35,329 bases of DNA from WHSW01 sp036794585 (GCA_036794585.1 DAIRGH010000021.1:1-35329); one strand, 5' to 3'; counted from the stretch's first letter, positions 15,190-22,389 are shown. The notes: generated by a model not told the origin, from the letters alone. A program made the numbers and translations.

Positions 15190-15981
15190 TTGCCGCTCAC
15201 CCTGCTCGTCGCCGTCTACTTGGTTTTCGCGACCGCGGCCCCGGCGACCCCCGTGCCGGCGCTCGCGCCGAAGGCCGACCACTACCCATGGGCGAAACGG
15301 ATCGCCTCGGCGAAGCGCTTCGCCGAGACGCGCGCGGGCCGGATCTCGTTCGCGGTCGTCGACGAGACGGGCAGGCTGCGGGGAGACCACGTCGACCGCG
15401 TGCACAACTCCGCGAGCGTGGTCAAGGTGATGTTCATGGTCGCGCTGCTGCGCCAGCCCGACGTCCGCCACGACCCGCTCACCACCGCCGAGAAGCAGCT
15501 GATGGGGCCGATGATCAAAGTCTCCGACAACGACGCGGCGACCGCGATCTACAACCGCGTCGGCGAGGCCGCGCTGTACGAGCTCGCCCGCGACGCGGAG
15601 ATGAGCAGCTTCACCACCCAGCCGACGTGGGGCCTGACGACGATCACGGCGAAGGAGCAGGCGCGCTTCTTCTATCGCCTTCAGTCGTTCATCCCGAAAC
15701 GCCACCGCGGCTACGCGCTGCACCTGTTGACTCAGGTCACGGGTTCGCAGCGCTGGGGGATCCCGCCGGTCGCTCCCGGCGGATGGCACCTGCACTTCAA
15801 GGGCGGCTGGTCGGGGGCGCCGAGCTGGCGCGTCAACCAGGTGATGCTGCTGCGCGAGCCGCCGCGCCGGTTCGCGGTCGCCATCCTCACCCGCGAGCAG
15901 CCGAGCTACGAGTACGGCCAGGACTCGATCCAGGGAGTCGCCAAGCACCTGCTGCGCGAGTACAACCGCCGCAGCCGGTAG
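15190..15981 (+). CDS. Serine hydrolase, class A beta-lactamase fold
   Basis: 263 residues with an N-terminal hydrophobic signal (LTLLVAVYLVFATAAPATP). Active-site motifs of the serine beta-lactamase/DD-peptidase superfamily are in order: SVVK (Ser76, Lys79), SDN (112-114, in KVSDNDAAT) and KGG (204-206, in LHFKGGWSG). I see no clear ExxLN omega loop of true class A beta-lactamases, so it may be a peptidase or esterase acting outside the membrane. Start taken as TTG at 15190, the only usual start codon before the signal peptide; an upstream CTG is the alternative. A 6-bp hairpin follows the stop. Confidence 0.8.
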   Translation: MPLTLLVAVYLVFATAAPATPVPALAPKADHYPWAKRIASAKRFAETRAGRISFAVVDETGRLRGDHVDRVHNSASVVKVMFMVALLRQPDVRHDPLTTAEKQLMGPMIKVSDNDAATAIYNRVGEAALYELARDAEMSSFTTQPTWGLTTITAKEQARFFYRLQSFIPKRHRGYALHLLTQVTGSQRWGIPPVAPGGWHLHFKGGWSGAPSWRVNQVMLLREPPRRFAVAILTREQPSYEYGQDSIQGVAKHLLREYNRRSR

Positions 15982-15996
15982 CTCCGATCGCGGAGC
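15981..15996 (+). terminator. Hairpin after the serine hydrolase gene
   Basis: GCTCCG-ATCG-CGGAGC: a 6-bp perfect stem with a 4-nt loop directly at the TAG stop. No U-run follows, as usual for high-GC actinobacteria. Confidence 0.4.
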
Positions 15997-16035
15997 CCGG
16001 AGGGCGAAGCGGAGGTGCGCCGCTGTTGAGGTGCC

Positions 16036-16635
16036 TTATTCCAAACGTTTGAGCAGCTCGCCGAGGATCCGCGCCGTCGCGCCCCAGATCAGGTGGTCGT
16101 CGACGAGGTAGGTGGGCGTGCGGATCGGGACCCCGCGGCGGACCAGGCGCCGCATCGCAAATCCCTCCCGGAGCCGGTCGATTCCGAACGCGAGCACGGT
16201 CTCCACCTCTGCCGGGTTGGGCTCGAACCGCAGGTCGTCGGCGATCAGGCCGACGAACGGGTGCACCTTGTAGTTGGTGACGAAGGTGCCGATCGGCGGC
16301 AGGGCGCCGACCACCTCGACCGCCGCCGGATCGAGCCCGATCTCCTCCTGGGCCTCTCGCAGGGCGGTCGTCAGCAATGGCTCCTCGGGTTCGTCCTGGC
16401 GACCGCCGGGAAACGAGATCTCGCCGGCGTGGCGGCGCAGGTCGGCGCGGCGCTCGGTGAAGATCAGGCCCGGGCGCTCGGGGTGGCCGAAGAGAGGAAC
16501 CAGGACAGCGGCCTCGGTGCGACCGTGCGCGTCCATCGCCTGCGCCTGCTCGGGCGTGAGCAGCGCGGCGCGCAGCTGATCGTCGCCGCTCGCGGTCAGA
16601 TGATCACCTGCACGGTGCCGCCGTCGACCGACCAC
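16036..16635 (-). CDS. NUDIX hydrolase, CoA pyrophosphatase type
   Basis: The core carries TERRADLRRHAGEISFPGGR, the UPF0035 pattern of CoA diphosphatases (NudL-like), and the NUDIX helix PLLTTALREAQEEIGL with REAQEE as metal ligands. Such enzymes split CoA or acyl-CoA into 3',5'-ADP and 4'-phosphopantetheine, in keeping with the acyl-CoA genes nearby. The start is unclear. The frame is open far upstream but the SDR gene occupies it; I take the GTG at 16635, overlapping the SDR by 40 nt. The next in-frame start, ATG at 16536, would cut residues before EAAVLVPLF and leave a shorter N-terminus than usual. Confidence 0.8.
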   Translation of the reverse strand: MVGRRRHRAGDHLTASGDDQLRAALLTPEQAQAMDAHGRTEAAVLVPLFGHPERPGLIFTERRADLRRHAGEISFPGGRQDEPEEPLLTTALREAQEEIGLDPAAVEVVGALPPIGTFVTNYKVHPFVGLIADDLRFEPNPAEVETVLAFGIDRLREGFAMRRLVRRGVPIRTPTYLVDDHLIWGATARILGELLKRLE

Positions 16636-17405
16636 GCCGAACCGGCGACGTAGGAGGCGCGCTCGGAGCACAGGAAGACGATCGCGGCGGCGATCTCCTC
16701 GACCTCCGCCAGGCGTTCGATCGGTCGCTTGGCGCCGGCCTGCTCGAGCGCCCCGGCGCGCGACTCGTTGCCCGCGAGCTCCTTGGACTGGTCGAGCAGG
16801 CCGCCCTCGTCCATCCACAGCCCCGACTTCGTCGGCCCTGGGCAGATCGCGTTGACCAGCACGCCCTCGGCCGCGTGGCGGTCGGCGAACAGCCGTGAGA
16901 GCGAGAGCTCGGCGGCCTTGGCGACCGAGTACTCGGGCATCAGGGCCGAGGGCCGCTTGCCCGCGCTCGAGGAGACGTTGACGACCCGCCCCCAGCCGCG
17001 CTCGGCCATCGCCGGGATTGCGGCGCGCATCGCCCGCAGGGGCGCCATCACGTTCAGCTCCCAGGCCGCGTACCAGTCCTCCTCGGGGACGTCGTCGAGG
17101 TCGCGCCAGCGCGCGGTGCCGGCGTTGTTGACCAGCACGTCCAGCTTGCCGAAGGCCTGCTCGGCGGCGGCGACGACCCGCTCGCCGGCGTCGGGCTCGG
17201 TGACGTCCAGGCTCAGCGCCTCAGCCGTCGCATCGCCCGTCGCGGCGGCCCGGCACTCGGCCACGGCATCGTCGAGCTCGTCCGCCGCGCGGGACGCGAG
17301 CAGAACCGACGCGCCCTCGGCGCACAGCATCCGCGCCGTCTCGCGGCCGATGCCGCGACTTGCGCCGGTGACGGCGCACGCCCGTCCCGCCAGGCCGAGG
17401 TCCAT
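16596..17405 (-). CDS. Short-chain dehydrogenase/reductase (SDR)
   Basis: 269 residues, classical SDR. Cofactor motif TGASRGIG, then NNAG (DVLVNNAGTARW), catalytic Ser in VVNVSSSAGK, and YSVAK as the Tyr-Lys pair; the C-terminus carries the usual WSVDGGTVQ. It reduces or oxidises a carbonyl/hydroxyl substrate with NAD(P)H; the substrate is unknown. The ATG overlaps the OsmC stop by one base (TGATG), fixing the start although the frame stays open upstream. Confidence 0.93.
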   Translation of the reverse strand: MDLGLAGRACAVTGASRGIGRETARMLCAEGASVLLASRAADELDDAVAECRAAATGDATAEALSLDVTEPDAGERVVAAAEQAFGKLDVLVNNAGTARWRDLDDVPEEDWYAAWELNVMAPLRAMRAAIPAMAERGWGRVVNVSSSAGKRPSALMPEYSVAKAAELSLSRLFADRHAAEGVLVNAICPGPTKSGLWMDEGGLLDQSKELAGNESRAGALEQAGAKRPIERLAEVEEIAAAIVFLCSERASYVAGSAWSVDGGTVQVII

Positions 17406-17821
17406 CAGGCCGCCGGCGACTGGGACTCGATCCGGTCGGCGATCGCAACGGGCGTCTGACCGGCGATGATCCGGTGAACCGGGCACTTGCCGGCGATCGT
17501 CAGCAGCCGCCGTTGCTGGTCTTCGTTCAGCGGCTCGCGAATCCGCACCAGGACCTCGAAGCCCGAGGCGGTGCCGCGGGCCTCGTCGTACTCGATCTCG
17601 ACCTCGACCTCGACCTTCCCTAGCTCCCACCCCTTGCGCTCCGCGTACATCTCGCAGGTGATCGCGGTACAGGACGCCAGTGCCGCGCCGAGGATTCGCG
17701 TGGGAGATGGCCCCTCGTTGGCGCCGCCCGCGTACTCGGGCTCGTCGACGACGAGCGTGTGCCCGCCCTCGATCTCGACGTCGTGCGCGAAGCCCTCGCG
17801 CCGGCGGGCGACGACCTTCAC
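17405..17821 (-). CDS. OsmC family peroxide/thiol protein
   Basis: 138 residues. Both conserved cysteines are present: one in ALASCTAITCEMYAERKG (which carries a second nearby Cys) and one in GKCPVHRIIAG. The family reduces organic hydroperoxides using this Cys pair, or is a general redox protein. GTG start overlapping the cobalamin adenosyltransferase stop by 4 nt (GTGA). Located between that gene and an SDR in one operon. Confidence 0.9.
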   Translation of the reverse strand: MKVVARRREGFAHDVEIEGGHTLVVDEPEYAGGANEGPSPTRILGAALASCTAITCEMYAERKGWELGKVEVEVEIEYDEARGTASGFEVLVRIREPLNEDQQRRLLTIAGKCPVHRIIAGQTPVAIADRIESQSPAA

Positions 17822-18393
17822 GCCTTCGGCTCCGCGCGCTCGCGGCCGGCGAACAGCTCCGGGTCGTCGACGTCGGCGAAGCGCGCCATCGCGTACGCCG
17901 CGTCTGAGGCGCGGTTGAGAAACCGCAGCAGCTCATCGGCGAGCTCCTCCTCGCGCGCCAGCGCGACCGCGCGCCGCTCGGCGCGGCGGATCACCGCGCG
18001 AGCGACGTCGAGCTGCGCGGAGAGCGTCGTCCCCCCGGGGATCACGAACTTCGGCGGCAGCTCGACTCGCTCCATGTAGCGGTCGATCAGCTCCTCGAGC
18101 TCGGCCGCCATCTCGGGAGTGACCCGGCTGACGCCGTCGACCAGCCGCTCGGCGGCCTCGGGCGCGGTCGCGAGCTCGGCGCCGGCGATGAACATGTCGT
18201 CCTGAAGCCGCAGGATGTCGGCGGCGAGCTCCTCGTCGCCCCTACCGCACAGCGAACGCGCGACACCCAGCGCCGAGGCGGCCTCGTCGAGCGCCCCGTA
18301 GGCCTCGGTGCGCCCGTCGGACTTCGCCACGCGTCCTCCGTACCAGAGCGAGGTCGTGCCGTCGTCGCCTTTCTTGGTGTAGATCCGGGCCAC
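17818..18393 (-). CDS. pduO: Cob(I)alamin adenosyltransferase, PduO type
   Basis: 191 residues, all-helical PduO/MMAB family. The ATP-binding N-terminus is IYTKKGDDGTTSLWYGGRVAK, followed by SDGRTEAYGALDEA. FVIPGGTTLSAQLDVARAVIRRAERRAVAL and LLRFLNRASDAAYAMAR complete the conserved helices. It makes adenosylcobalamin from cob(I)alamin and ATP, which serves methylmalonyl-CoA mutase and other B12 enzymes, none of which is in this window. GTG start with a TAACGT box 6 nt upstream; that box overlaps the stop of the DUF1015 gene 9 bp away. Confidence 0.93.
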   Translation of the reverse strand: MARIYTKKGDDGTTSLWYGGRVAKSDGRTEAYGALDEAASALGVARSLCGRGDEELAADILRLQDDMFIAGAELATAPEAAERLVDGVSRVTPEMAAELEELIDRYMERVELPPKFVIPGGTTLSAQLDVARAVIRRAERRAVALAREEELADELLRFLNRASDAAYAMARFADVDDPELFAGRERAEPKA

Positions 18394-18399
18394 GGGGCG

Positions 18400-18405
18400 A
18401 CGTTA
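18400..18405 (-). promoter_or_regulatory. -10 box within the operon, before pduO
   Basis: Minus-strand TAACGT, 6 nt before the GTG, containing the TAA stop of the DUF1015 gene. It may give a separate leaderless transcript for pduO-osmC-SDR-NUDIX. Confidence 0.4.
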
Positions 18406-19659
18406 GCTCAAAGGATTGAACACGACGCCCGTGAGCAGCTTGGGGTGAAAGAAGGTCGACTTGGGCGGCATCGTCTCGCCCGCCGCGGCGACGGCGCGAA
18501 CCTGCTCGACCGGGGTCGGGCGCATGATGAAGGCGGCGTGCGTCGCGTCGTAGCCCAGCGATGAGATCGCCTCCTCGACCGACGGCGTGTAGGCGATCCC
18601 GCGCTTGGCCTCGATGTCCTCGGCGCTCATCCCCAGGACGCCGCGCAGCAGGAGCGCTTCCAGAATTGCCGCGTCGAGCTCGCGGAAGGCGGGGGAGGCG
18701 TCGGGCAGCGCCCGCTCGACCGCCGCCGGGTCCTTCAGCCGCAGCCGGAAGCCGCGCTTGAAGTGAGCGTCGACGTAGCCGAACACCCCGACTCCCTCCT
18801 CGCCGGCCGGGTCGAGTTCGGCAAGCGCCACCTCCTCGAGCTCGAAGTGCTCGCGGATCCCGTTCGCGAGCGCCTCCTGCGCTGTGGACTCGCCGAGGTT
18901 GGAGAGCAGTCTGTGATAGCCGAGCGCGGTCAGCCCGGGGTCGTCGAGCGAGACCAGGCACATCAGCGTGTAGCGGTGCGGGCCCTCGCCCCCGATCGAG
19001 TCGGCGTAGGTGCGCGCGGTCTCGTAGCGGTGGTGTCCGTCGGCGATCAGCAGCTCCGCCTCGGCGAGCTCGGAGGCGACGGCGTGGTGCGCGTCGGCGT
19101 CGCCGACCCGCCAGACGCGGTGGGTGGTCCCCTCGTCATCGGTCACCTCGGCCCAGGGCTCTGAGCGGGTGAAGCCCTCGACGTGGCGCCAGGCATCGCC
19201 TGGGTGAAGCGAGAAGATCGGCGAGAGGTTGTGCCGGGTCGCCTGCGTCAGCTTCAGCCGATCCTCCTTCGGCCCCGGTTGGGTGCGCTCATGAGGGCGA
19301 ATGCGTCCCGGCCCGTACTCGGTCACCCTGACCCGGCAGAGCAGCCCGCGCCGGGTCGTGCGCGAGCCGTCCGGCGCCGGGTACTCCTGGGTCAGCGCCC
19401 ACAGCGCCGGTTCGCGGTCGGCGGTGAGGATTCCCTGCAGCGTCCACTCCTCGAGCGTCTCGTCGGCGTGCTCGTACGGGTCGCCGCCCTCGGGCGCCTC
19501 GGGCAGGTCGATCTCGACGACGTTGAAGGGCGAACGGGCGACAAGCTCCGTGCGCTTCTCGGCGTCGATGACGTCGTAGGGTGGCGCGACGACGTCGGCG
19601 AGCGAGGGGATGGCGGCGAGGTTGTAGTGCAGCGCCGTCAGCGGGCGGACGTCCGCCAC
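18403..19659 (-). CDS. DUF1015 family protein
   Basis: 418 residues, full length. The N-terminus DVVAPPYDVIDAEKRTELVARSPFNVVEIDLPE, the middle EDRLKLTQATRHNLSPIFSLHPG and the hallmark LLIADGHHRYETA are typical of this widely conserved, uncharacterised family. Some members are annotated as HTH or SpoOJ-like regulators, but no HTH is visible here. Likely cytosolic. GTG start, 1 bp from the stop of the upstream lipoprotein gene. Role unknown; in this genome it heads a group with cobalamin adenosyltransferase and OsmC. Confidence 0.9.
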   Translation of the reverse strand: MADVRPLTALHYNLAAIPSLADVVAPPYDVIDAEKRTELVARSPFNVVEIDLPEAPEGGDPYEHADETLEEWTLQGILTADREPALWALTQEYPAPDGSRTTRRGLLCRVRVTEYGPGRIRPHERTQPGPKEDRLKLTQATRHNLSPIFSLHPGDAWRHVEGFTRSEPWAEVTDDEGTTHRVWRVGDADAHHAVASELAEAELLIADGHHRYETARTYADSIGGEGPHRYTLMCLVSLDDPGLTALGYHRLLSNLGESTAQEALANGIREHFELEEVALAELDPAGEEGVGVFGYVDAHFKRGFRLRLKDPAAVERALPDASPAFRELDAAILEALLLRGVLGMSAEDIEAKRGIAYTPSVEEAISSLGYDATHAAFIMRPTPVEQVRAVAAAGETMPPKSTFFHPKLLTGVVFNPLS

Positions 19660-19660
19660 C

Positions 19661-19996
19661 TCAGCCGCGCTCGCACTGGCTGGTGACGATCTCCGTGAGC
19701 GGCGTGCCCGGCGGGGACTGGGCGGCGTTGATGGCGACCCCGACCTGGAACTCCTCGCCCGGCTTTGCGTCGATGCCCTCGCACTCCGGAGTGATGCCGA
19801 CGATGGTCTCGACCTCCTCGATCTGGTCGGGCAGCGAGGCGTCGATGAACTCCTTCGTGGTCATGAAGTCGCCGGCCGACGAGTCCTCGGCGCCGGTAGC
19901 GCCGGCGTCGCCCGTGTCGGTGGCGGTCTCGTCATCGCCGCAGCCGCCCAGTGCGAGTAGCGACAGGATCGCGATCAGGGAGAGCAGCCGTCGCAT
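19661..19996 (-). CDS. Small predicted lipoprotein
   Basis: 111 residues. Hydrophobic start RRLLSLIAILSLLALGGC with lipobox LGGC (Cys19), then an acidic Thr/Gly/Asp linker (about 20-45) and a small domain with two Cys (VGITPECEGID and EIVTSQCERG) that may bond. The arrangement recalls small DUF4333-like lipoproteins of actinobacteria, but I cannot confirm this. TAGACT box 9 nt before the ATG. Confidence 0.75.
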   Translation of the reverse strand: MRRLLSLIAILSLLALGGCGDDETATDTGDAGATGAEDSSAGDFMTTKEFIDASLPDQIEEVETIVGITPECEGIDAKPGEEFQVGVAINAAQSPPGTPLTEIVTSQCERG

Positions 19997-20005
19997 GCGG
20001 CGCGC

Positions 20006-20011
20006 AGTCTA
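20006..20011 (-). promoter_or_regulatory. -10 box of the small lipoprotein gene
   Basis: Minus-strand TAGACT, 9 nt before the ATG at 19996, between the P450 terminator and the gene. Confidence 0.4.
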
Positions 20012-20012
20012 G

Positions 20013-20034
20013 GCAAGCCGGCGCGCCGGCTTGC
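20013..20034 (-). terminator. Terminator of the P450 gene
   Basis: A 22-bp perfect palindrome: GCAAGCCGG, loop CGCG, CCGGCTTGC. It begins at the last base of the P450 stop codon, so it forms a strong hairpin at the end of that message and also insulates the next promoter. Confidence 0.6.
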
Positions 20035-21302
20035 TACGGGCTGATGCGGACCGGCAGGTGACGCAGCTGGTTGGTGAACGGAGAGCCGACGTACTCGGGC
20101 TCGCCGGCCAGTTCCATCGCCGGGAACCGCTTGAGCGTCTCCTCGAACAGGATCCGCAGCTCGAGCCGGGCGAGCGCGGCGCCGAGGCAGAAGTGCCGGC
20201 CGCCGGCGCCGAACGCCTGGTGGTCGGTGGTCCGGGTGACGTCGAAGCGATCGGGGTCCTCGAAGCGCTCCTCGTCGCGGTTCGACGACACGTACCACAT
20301 GACCACCTTCTCGCCCTCGCGAATCGTCTGGCCGCCTAGCTCTGTGTCCTTGGTGGCGGTGCGGCGGAAGTGGGCGAATGCCGGGAACATCCGCAGCGAC
20401 TCCTCGACCGCCTGCGGGATCAGCGAGGGGTCGTCGAGCACGCGCTGGCGCTCTTCGGGGTTCTCGATCAGCGCCCGTATGCCGCTGGCGTAGGTGGCCT
20501 TGGTCGAGTCGTTACCGGCCGCCATCAGCAGGAAGAAGCCCATCACGATCTCGTGCTCCTCGAGGGTCTCGCCGTCGACCTCGGCGTTGACGAGGGTGCT
20601 CGTGAGGTCGTCGGTGGGGCGCTGGCGGCGTTCCTCGATCAGCCGCTGGCAGCGCTTGAAGATCTCCGGGATGTCCTCCTGCATGATCAGCGGCGCCCCC
20701 TCCGCGCCGGGCGCGCGATCGCCGGCGCCGAGCGCGTTGTTCATCAGCCGCGCCCAGATCTCGTCGTCCTCGGGCGGGATGCCCATGAAGCTGCCGATCA
20801 CACGGGAGACGACCGGCTGGGCGACGTCGATCACCAGGTCGCAGGTCTCGCGGCCCTCGAGCGCCTCGAGAACTTTGATGGTGATCGCGCGGATCTCGTC
20901 CTCATGCTCGGCGATCCGCTTCGGCGTGAACCCACGCTGAAAGAGCGCCTTCAGCCGGTCGTGCTTCGGCGGGTCCATGCCGATGAACATCGCGCTCACC
21001 AGCTCGACGGGCATGATCGCGTCGCTCACGGCGGTCACGCCGCTCGCCGACGAGTAAGTGCTCCAGTCCATGCTGACCTCGTGCACGTCGTCGGCCTTGG
21101 TCACCGACCAGTACCCGGCCTCCTCCGGGAACTCGGGGATTCTCGATGTCCAGTGCACGGGACACTCGGCCCGCAGTCGCTTGAAGATCTCGTGCGGCGG
21201 CGCCTCCTCCCAGTGCTCCAGATAGCCGACGAGCAGCTCGTCGAGGGGAGTGTCCTCAGCCGAGCGCGGTGTTTCTTCGAGTGGAGCGGGGTCCGCCGAC
21301 AT
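20034..21302 (-). CDS. Cytochrome P450
   Basis: 422 residues, soluble bacterial class I type. The heme loop is FGAGGRHFCLGAALARLE (Cys372). The I-helix carries AAGNDSTKAT (oxygen-activating Asp-Ser/Thr), the K-helix ExxR is ESLR (Glu301, Arg304), and PERF-like FEDPDRFDVTR is present. GMDPPKHDRLKALFQRGFTP and the AGNDST pattern resemble CYP125/142/124 enzymes that hydroxylate sterol or branched lipid chains, but this is a guess. No ferredoxin or reductase gene lies next to it. A TGGAGG site 5 nt before the ATG and a TAGGCT box (21322-21327) support the start. Confidence 0.95.
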   Translation of the reverse strand: MSADPAPLEETPRSAEDTPLDELLVGYLEHWEEAPPHEIFKRLRAECPVHWTSRIPEFPEEAGYWSVTKADDVHEVSMDWSTYSSASGVTAVSDAIMPVELVSAMFIGMDPPKHDRLKALFQRGFTPKRIAEHEDEIRAITIKVLEALEGRETCDLVIDVAQPVVSRVIGSFMGIPPEDDEIWARLMNNALGAGDRAPGAEGAPLIMQEDIPEIFKRCQRLIEERRQRPTDDLTSTLVNAEVDGETLEEHEIVMGFFLLMAAGNDSTKATYASGIRALIENPEERQRVLDDPSLIPQAVEESLRMFPAFAHFRRTATKDTELGGQTIREGEKVVMWYVSSNRDEERFEDPDRFDVTRTTDHQAFGAGGRHFCLGAALARLELRILFEETLKRFPAMELAGEPEYVGSPFTNQLRHLPVRISP

Positions 21303-21321
21303 TCGAGCCTCCAGGATCGAA

Positions 21322-21327
21322 AGCCTA
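21322..21327 (-). promoter_or_regulatory. -10 box of the P450 gene
   Basis: Minus-strand TAGGCT; transcription would start near 21315 and leave a short leader with the TGGAGG ribosome binding site. No clear -35. Confidence 0.4.
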
Positions 21328-21350
21328 CGTCCCGACCATATCGGCCGCGG

Positions 21351-21391
21351 AGTGCGGGGTTAAGGGTCATAGGCACCCAAAACCCCGCACT
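21351..21391 (-). terminator. Terminator of tRNA-Pro
   Basis: AGTGCGGGGTT (21351-21361) pairs perfectly with AACCCCGCACT (21381-21391), with an inner GGGT/ACCC pair in the loop. It starts 5 nt after the tRNA 3' end in the minus direction. Confidence 0.6.
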
Positions 21392-21395
21392 GAAG

Positions 21396-21469
21396 TCGGG
21401 GCGCCCGGATTTGAACCGGGGACCTCGGCCACCCAAAGGCCGCGCGCTACCAGGCTGCGCCACGCCCCG
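21396..21469 (-). tRNA. tRNA-Pro(TGG)
   Basis: 74 nt with full cloverleaf: acceptor CGGGGCG/CGCCCCG plus A73, D arm GCGC...GCGC, anticodon stem CGGCC/GGCCG around TTTGGGT (anticodon TGG), five-base variable loop AGGTC, and T arm CCGGG-TTCAAAT-CCGGG with position-matched pairing. CCA is not encoded. A minus-strand TACACT -10 box (21478-21483) sits 8 nt before the 5' end. Confidence 0.97.
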
Positions 21470-21536
21470 CGTGAGCGAGTGTAGTCGGGCCGTCACCGGG
21501 CAATGGGGTGATGAGATCTACTCGAAAGGAGGAGCG

Positions 21537-21875
21537 ATGGTCGACTTCAAGCGGATCACGGACCGGGCGAAGGAGCTGGTCGACAAGCGCGGCGGGACGG
21601 GATCGCTGAAGGGGGACGCGGCCGAGCTCAAGGACATCGCCAGCGGGCCGGGCAGCTTCAAGGACAAGGCGAAGGCCGCGGTCGAGGCGATCAAGGATCC
21701 GGGCGAGGAGACACCGGACGAGGTGGGCACTCCTGCGCCGGTGGCGGAAGCCGCGAGCAGTCAGGCGCGGGCCGTCGGCAAGCACCGCCATGCCGGCCAG
21801 GGACGTGGGCGCGGACGCAAGGGTCGTGGCCGGCGTCGCGGACGGGGCGGCGGAGACGGCGACCCCGCGGTCTAA
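21537..21875 (+). CDS. MT0933-like small protein with Arg/Gly tail
   Basis: 112 residues. The first 57 (DFKRITDRAKELVDKRGG...FKDKAKAAVEAIKDPG) have the short amphipathic Lys/Ala/Asp helices of the MT0933/Rv0909-type family, named as antitoxins in mycobacteria. The rest is an unstructured linker and a very basic Arg/Gly-rich tail (about residues 87-107), which could bind RNA or DNA. No toxin gene is adjacent, so a toxin-antitoxin role is not supported here. A strong AAAGGAGGAG site precedes the ATG. The stop TAA is inside the -10 box of tRNA-Arg. Confidence 0.65.
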   Translation: MVDFKRITDRAKELVDKRGGTGSLKGDAAELKDIASGPGSFKDKAKAAVEAIKDPGEETPDEVGTPAPVAEAASSQARAVGKHRHAGQGRGRGRKGRGRRRGRGGGDGDPAV

Positions 21876-21878
21876 TCT
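21873..21878 (+). promoter_or_regulatory. -10 box of tRNA-Arg
   Basis: TAATCT ending 9 nt before the tRNA 5' end, overlapping the stop codon of the preceding gene. Confidence 0.4.
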
Positions 21879-21887
21879 CAGCGCTAC

Positions 21888-21961
21888 GCCCCTGTAGCTC
21901 AGCCGGATAGAGCAGCTGCCTTCTAAGCAGCAGGTCGCAGGTTCGAGTCCTGCCGGGGGCG
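21888..21961 (+). tRNA. tRNA-Arg(TCT)
   Basis: 74 nt: acceptor GCCCCTG/CGGGGGC (one T-G pair) plus G73, D arm GCTC/GAGC, anticodon stem GCTGC/GCAGC around CTTCTAA (anticodon TCT), variable loop AGGTC, T arm GCAGG-TTCGAGT-CCTGC. No encoded CCA. A terminator hairpin follows 20 nt later. Confidence 0.97.
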
Positions 21962-21981
21962 CTCTGCAATCCGGCAACGAA

Positions 21982-22006
21982 AGAGCCCGGCGTTAGGCCG
22001 GGCTCT
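21982..22006 (+). terminator. Terminator after tRNA-Arg
   Basis: AGAGCCCGGC-N5-GCCGGGCTCT: a perfect 10-bp stem with a 5-nt loop. It lies between tRNA-Arg and the convergent csbD-like gene and can serve both directions. Confidence 0.75.
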
Positions 22007-22032
22007 GTCGCTCGATAACCGATACGTCTGAT

Positions 22033-22221
22033 TCAGGTCTTGCGTTCGAGGTCCGCGACCTCTTCGGCCTTGCGGTCGGCGCGCTCCTGGGCGCGGCCGA
22101 GCTCTTCCTTCGCCTCGCCCTTGCGCTCCTCGTCACGGCCCTCGCGACGAAGGCTCGCGTCGCCCGCGATGTCACCGGCGGCCTGCTTGGTCCTGCCGGT
22201 GATCTTGTCCAGGATGCCCAT
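22033..22221 (-). CDS. CsbD family stress protein
   Basis: 62 residues, MGILDKITGRTKQAAGDIAGD then Lys/Glu/Arg-rich helix, ending VADLERKT. This is the CsbD fold: a small, highly charged four-helix protein. In Bacillus csbD is a SigB-controlled general stress gene; its molecular task is unknown. The ATG at 22221 opens the conserved MGILDKI segment; an upstream in-frame ATG would add 31 unconserved residues read through promoter DNA. A weak GGAG lies 11 nt upstream. The promoter upstream looks SigB/SigF-like (see separate entry). It converges on tRNA-Arg. Confidence 0.88.
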   Translation of the reverse strand: MGILDKITGRTKQAAGDIAGDASLRREGRDEERKGEAKEELGRAQERADRKAEEVADLERKT

Positions 22222-22265
22222 TTCTCTCAACTCCTGATCGCCTGATTGGCTTCCGGAGCCGTCTG

Positions 22266-22290
22266 ATACCCGTGCTGAGCGGCCGAAAAC
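22266..22290 (-). promoter_or_regulatory. SigB/SigF-type promoter of csbD
   Basis: On the minus strand GTTTTC (22285-22290), a 13-bp spacer and GGGTAT (22266-22271). The consensus for SigB of Bacillus is GTTTAA-N12-14-GGGTAT and for mycobacterial SigF GTTT-N15-17-GGGTAT; this site fits both. Transcription would start about 8 nt downstream, leaving a leader of about 37 nt to the ATG. Confidence 0.65.
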
Positions 22291-22312
22291 GAGTTGGCGA
22301 AAGCTCGTTTTC
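22285..22312. repeat. Inverted repeat formed by two face-to-face -35 elements
   Basis: GAAAACGAG (22285-22293), 10 nt, CTCGTTTTC (22304-22312): perfect 9-bp arms. The left arm contains the csbD GTTTTC on the minus strand, the right arm a GTTTTC on the plus strand. It may also be read as a hairpin or an operator. Confidence 0.6.
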
Positions 22313-22331
22313 ATCGCCTCCGAGCGGGTAG
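22307..22331 (+). promoter_or_regulatory. Mirror SigB/SigF-type promoter facing tRNA-His
   Basis: Plus-strand GTTTTC (22307-22312), 13-bp spacer, GGGTAG (22326-22331), one base from GGGTAT. It points at tRNA-His and the VOC gene, about 60 nt away. A separate ordinary -10 (TACATT, 22374-22379) lies 10 nt before the tRNA. Confidence 0.45.
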
Positions 22332-22389
22332 CTACGTGCGTTCCGCCCCGCCTGAGACCGTGCCCGGAGCCGCTACATTGGGCGAGCGC

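Noticed and set aside
21537..21875. Toxin-antitoxin pair
   Set aside because: No toxin-type gene adjoins; the neighbours are tRNAs and csbD.
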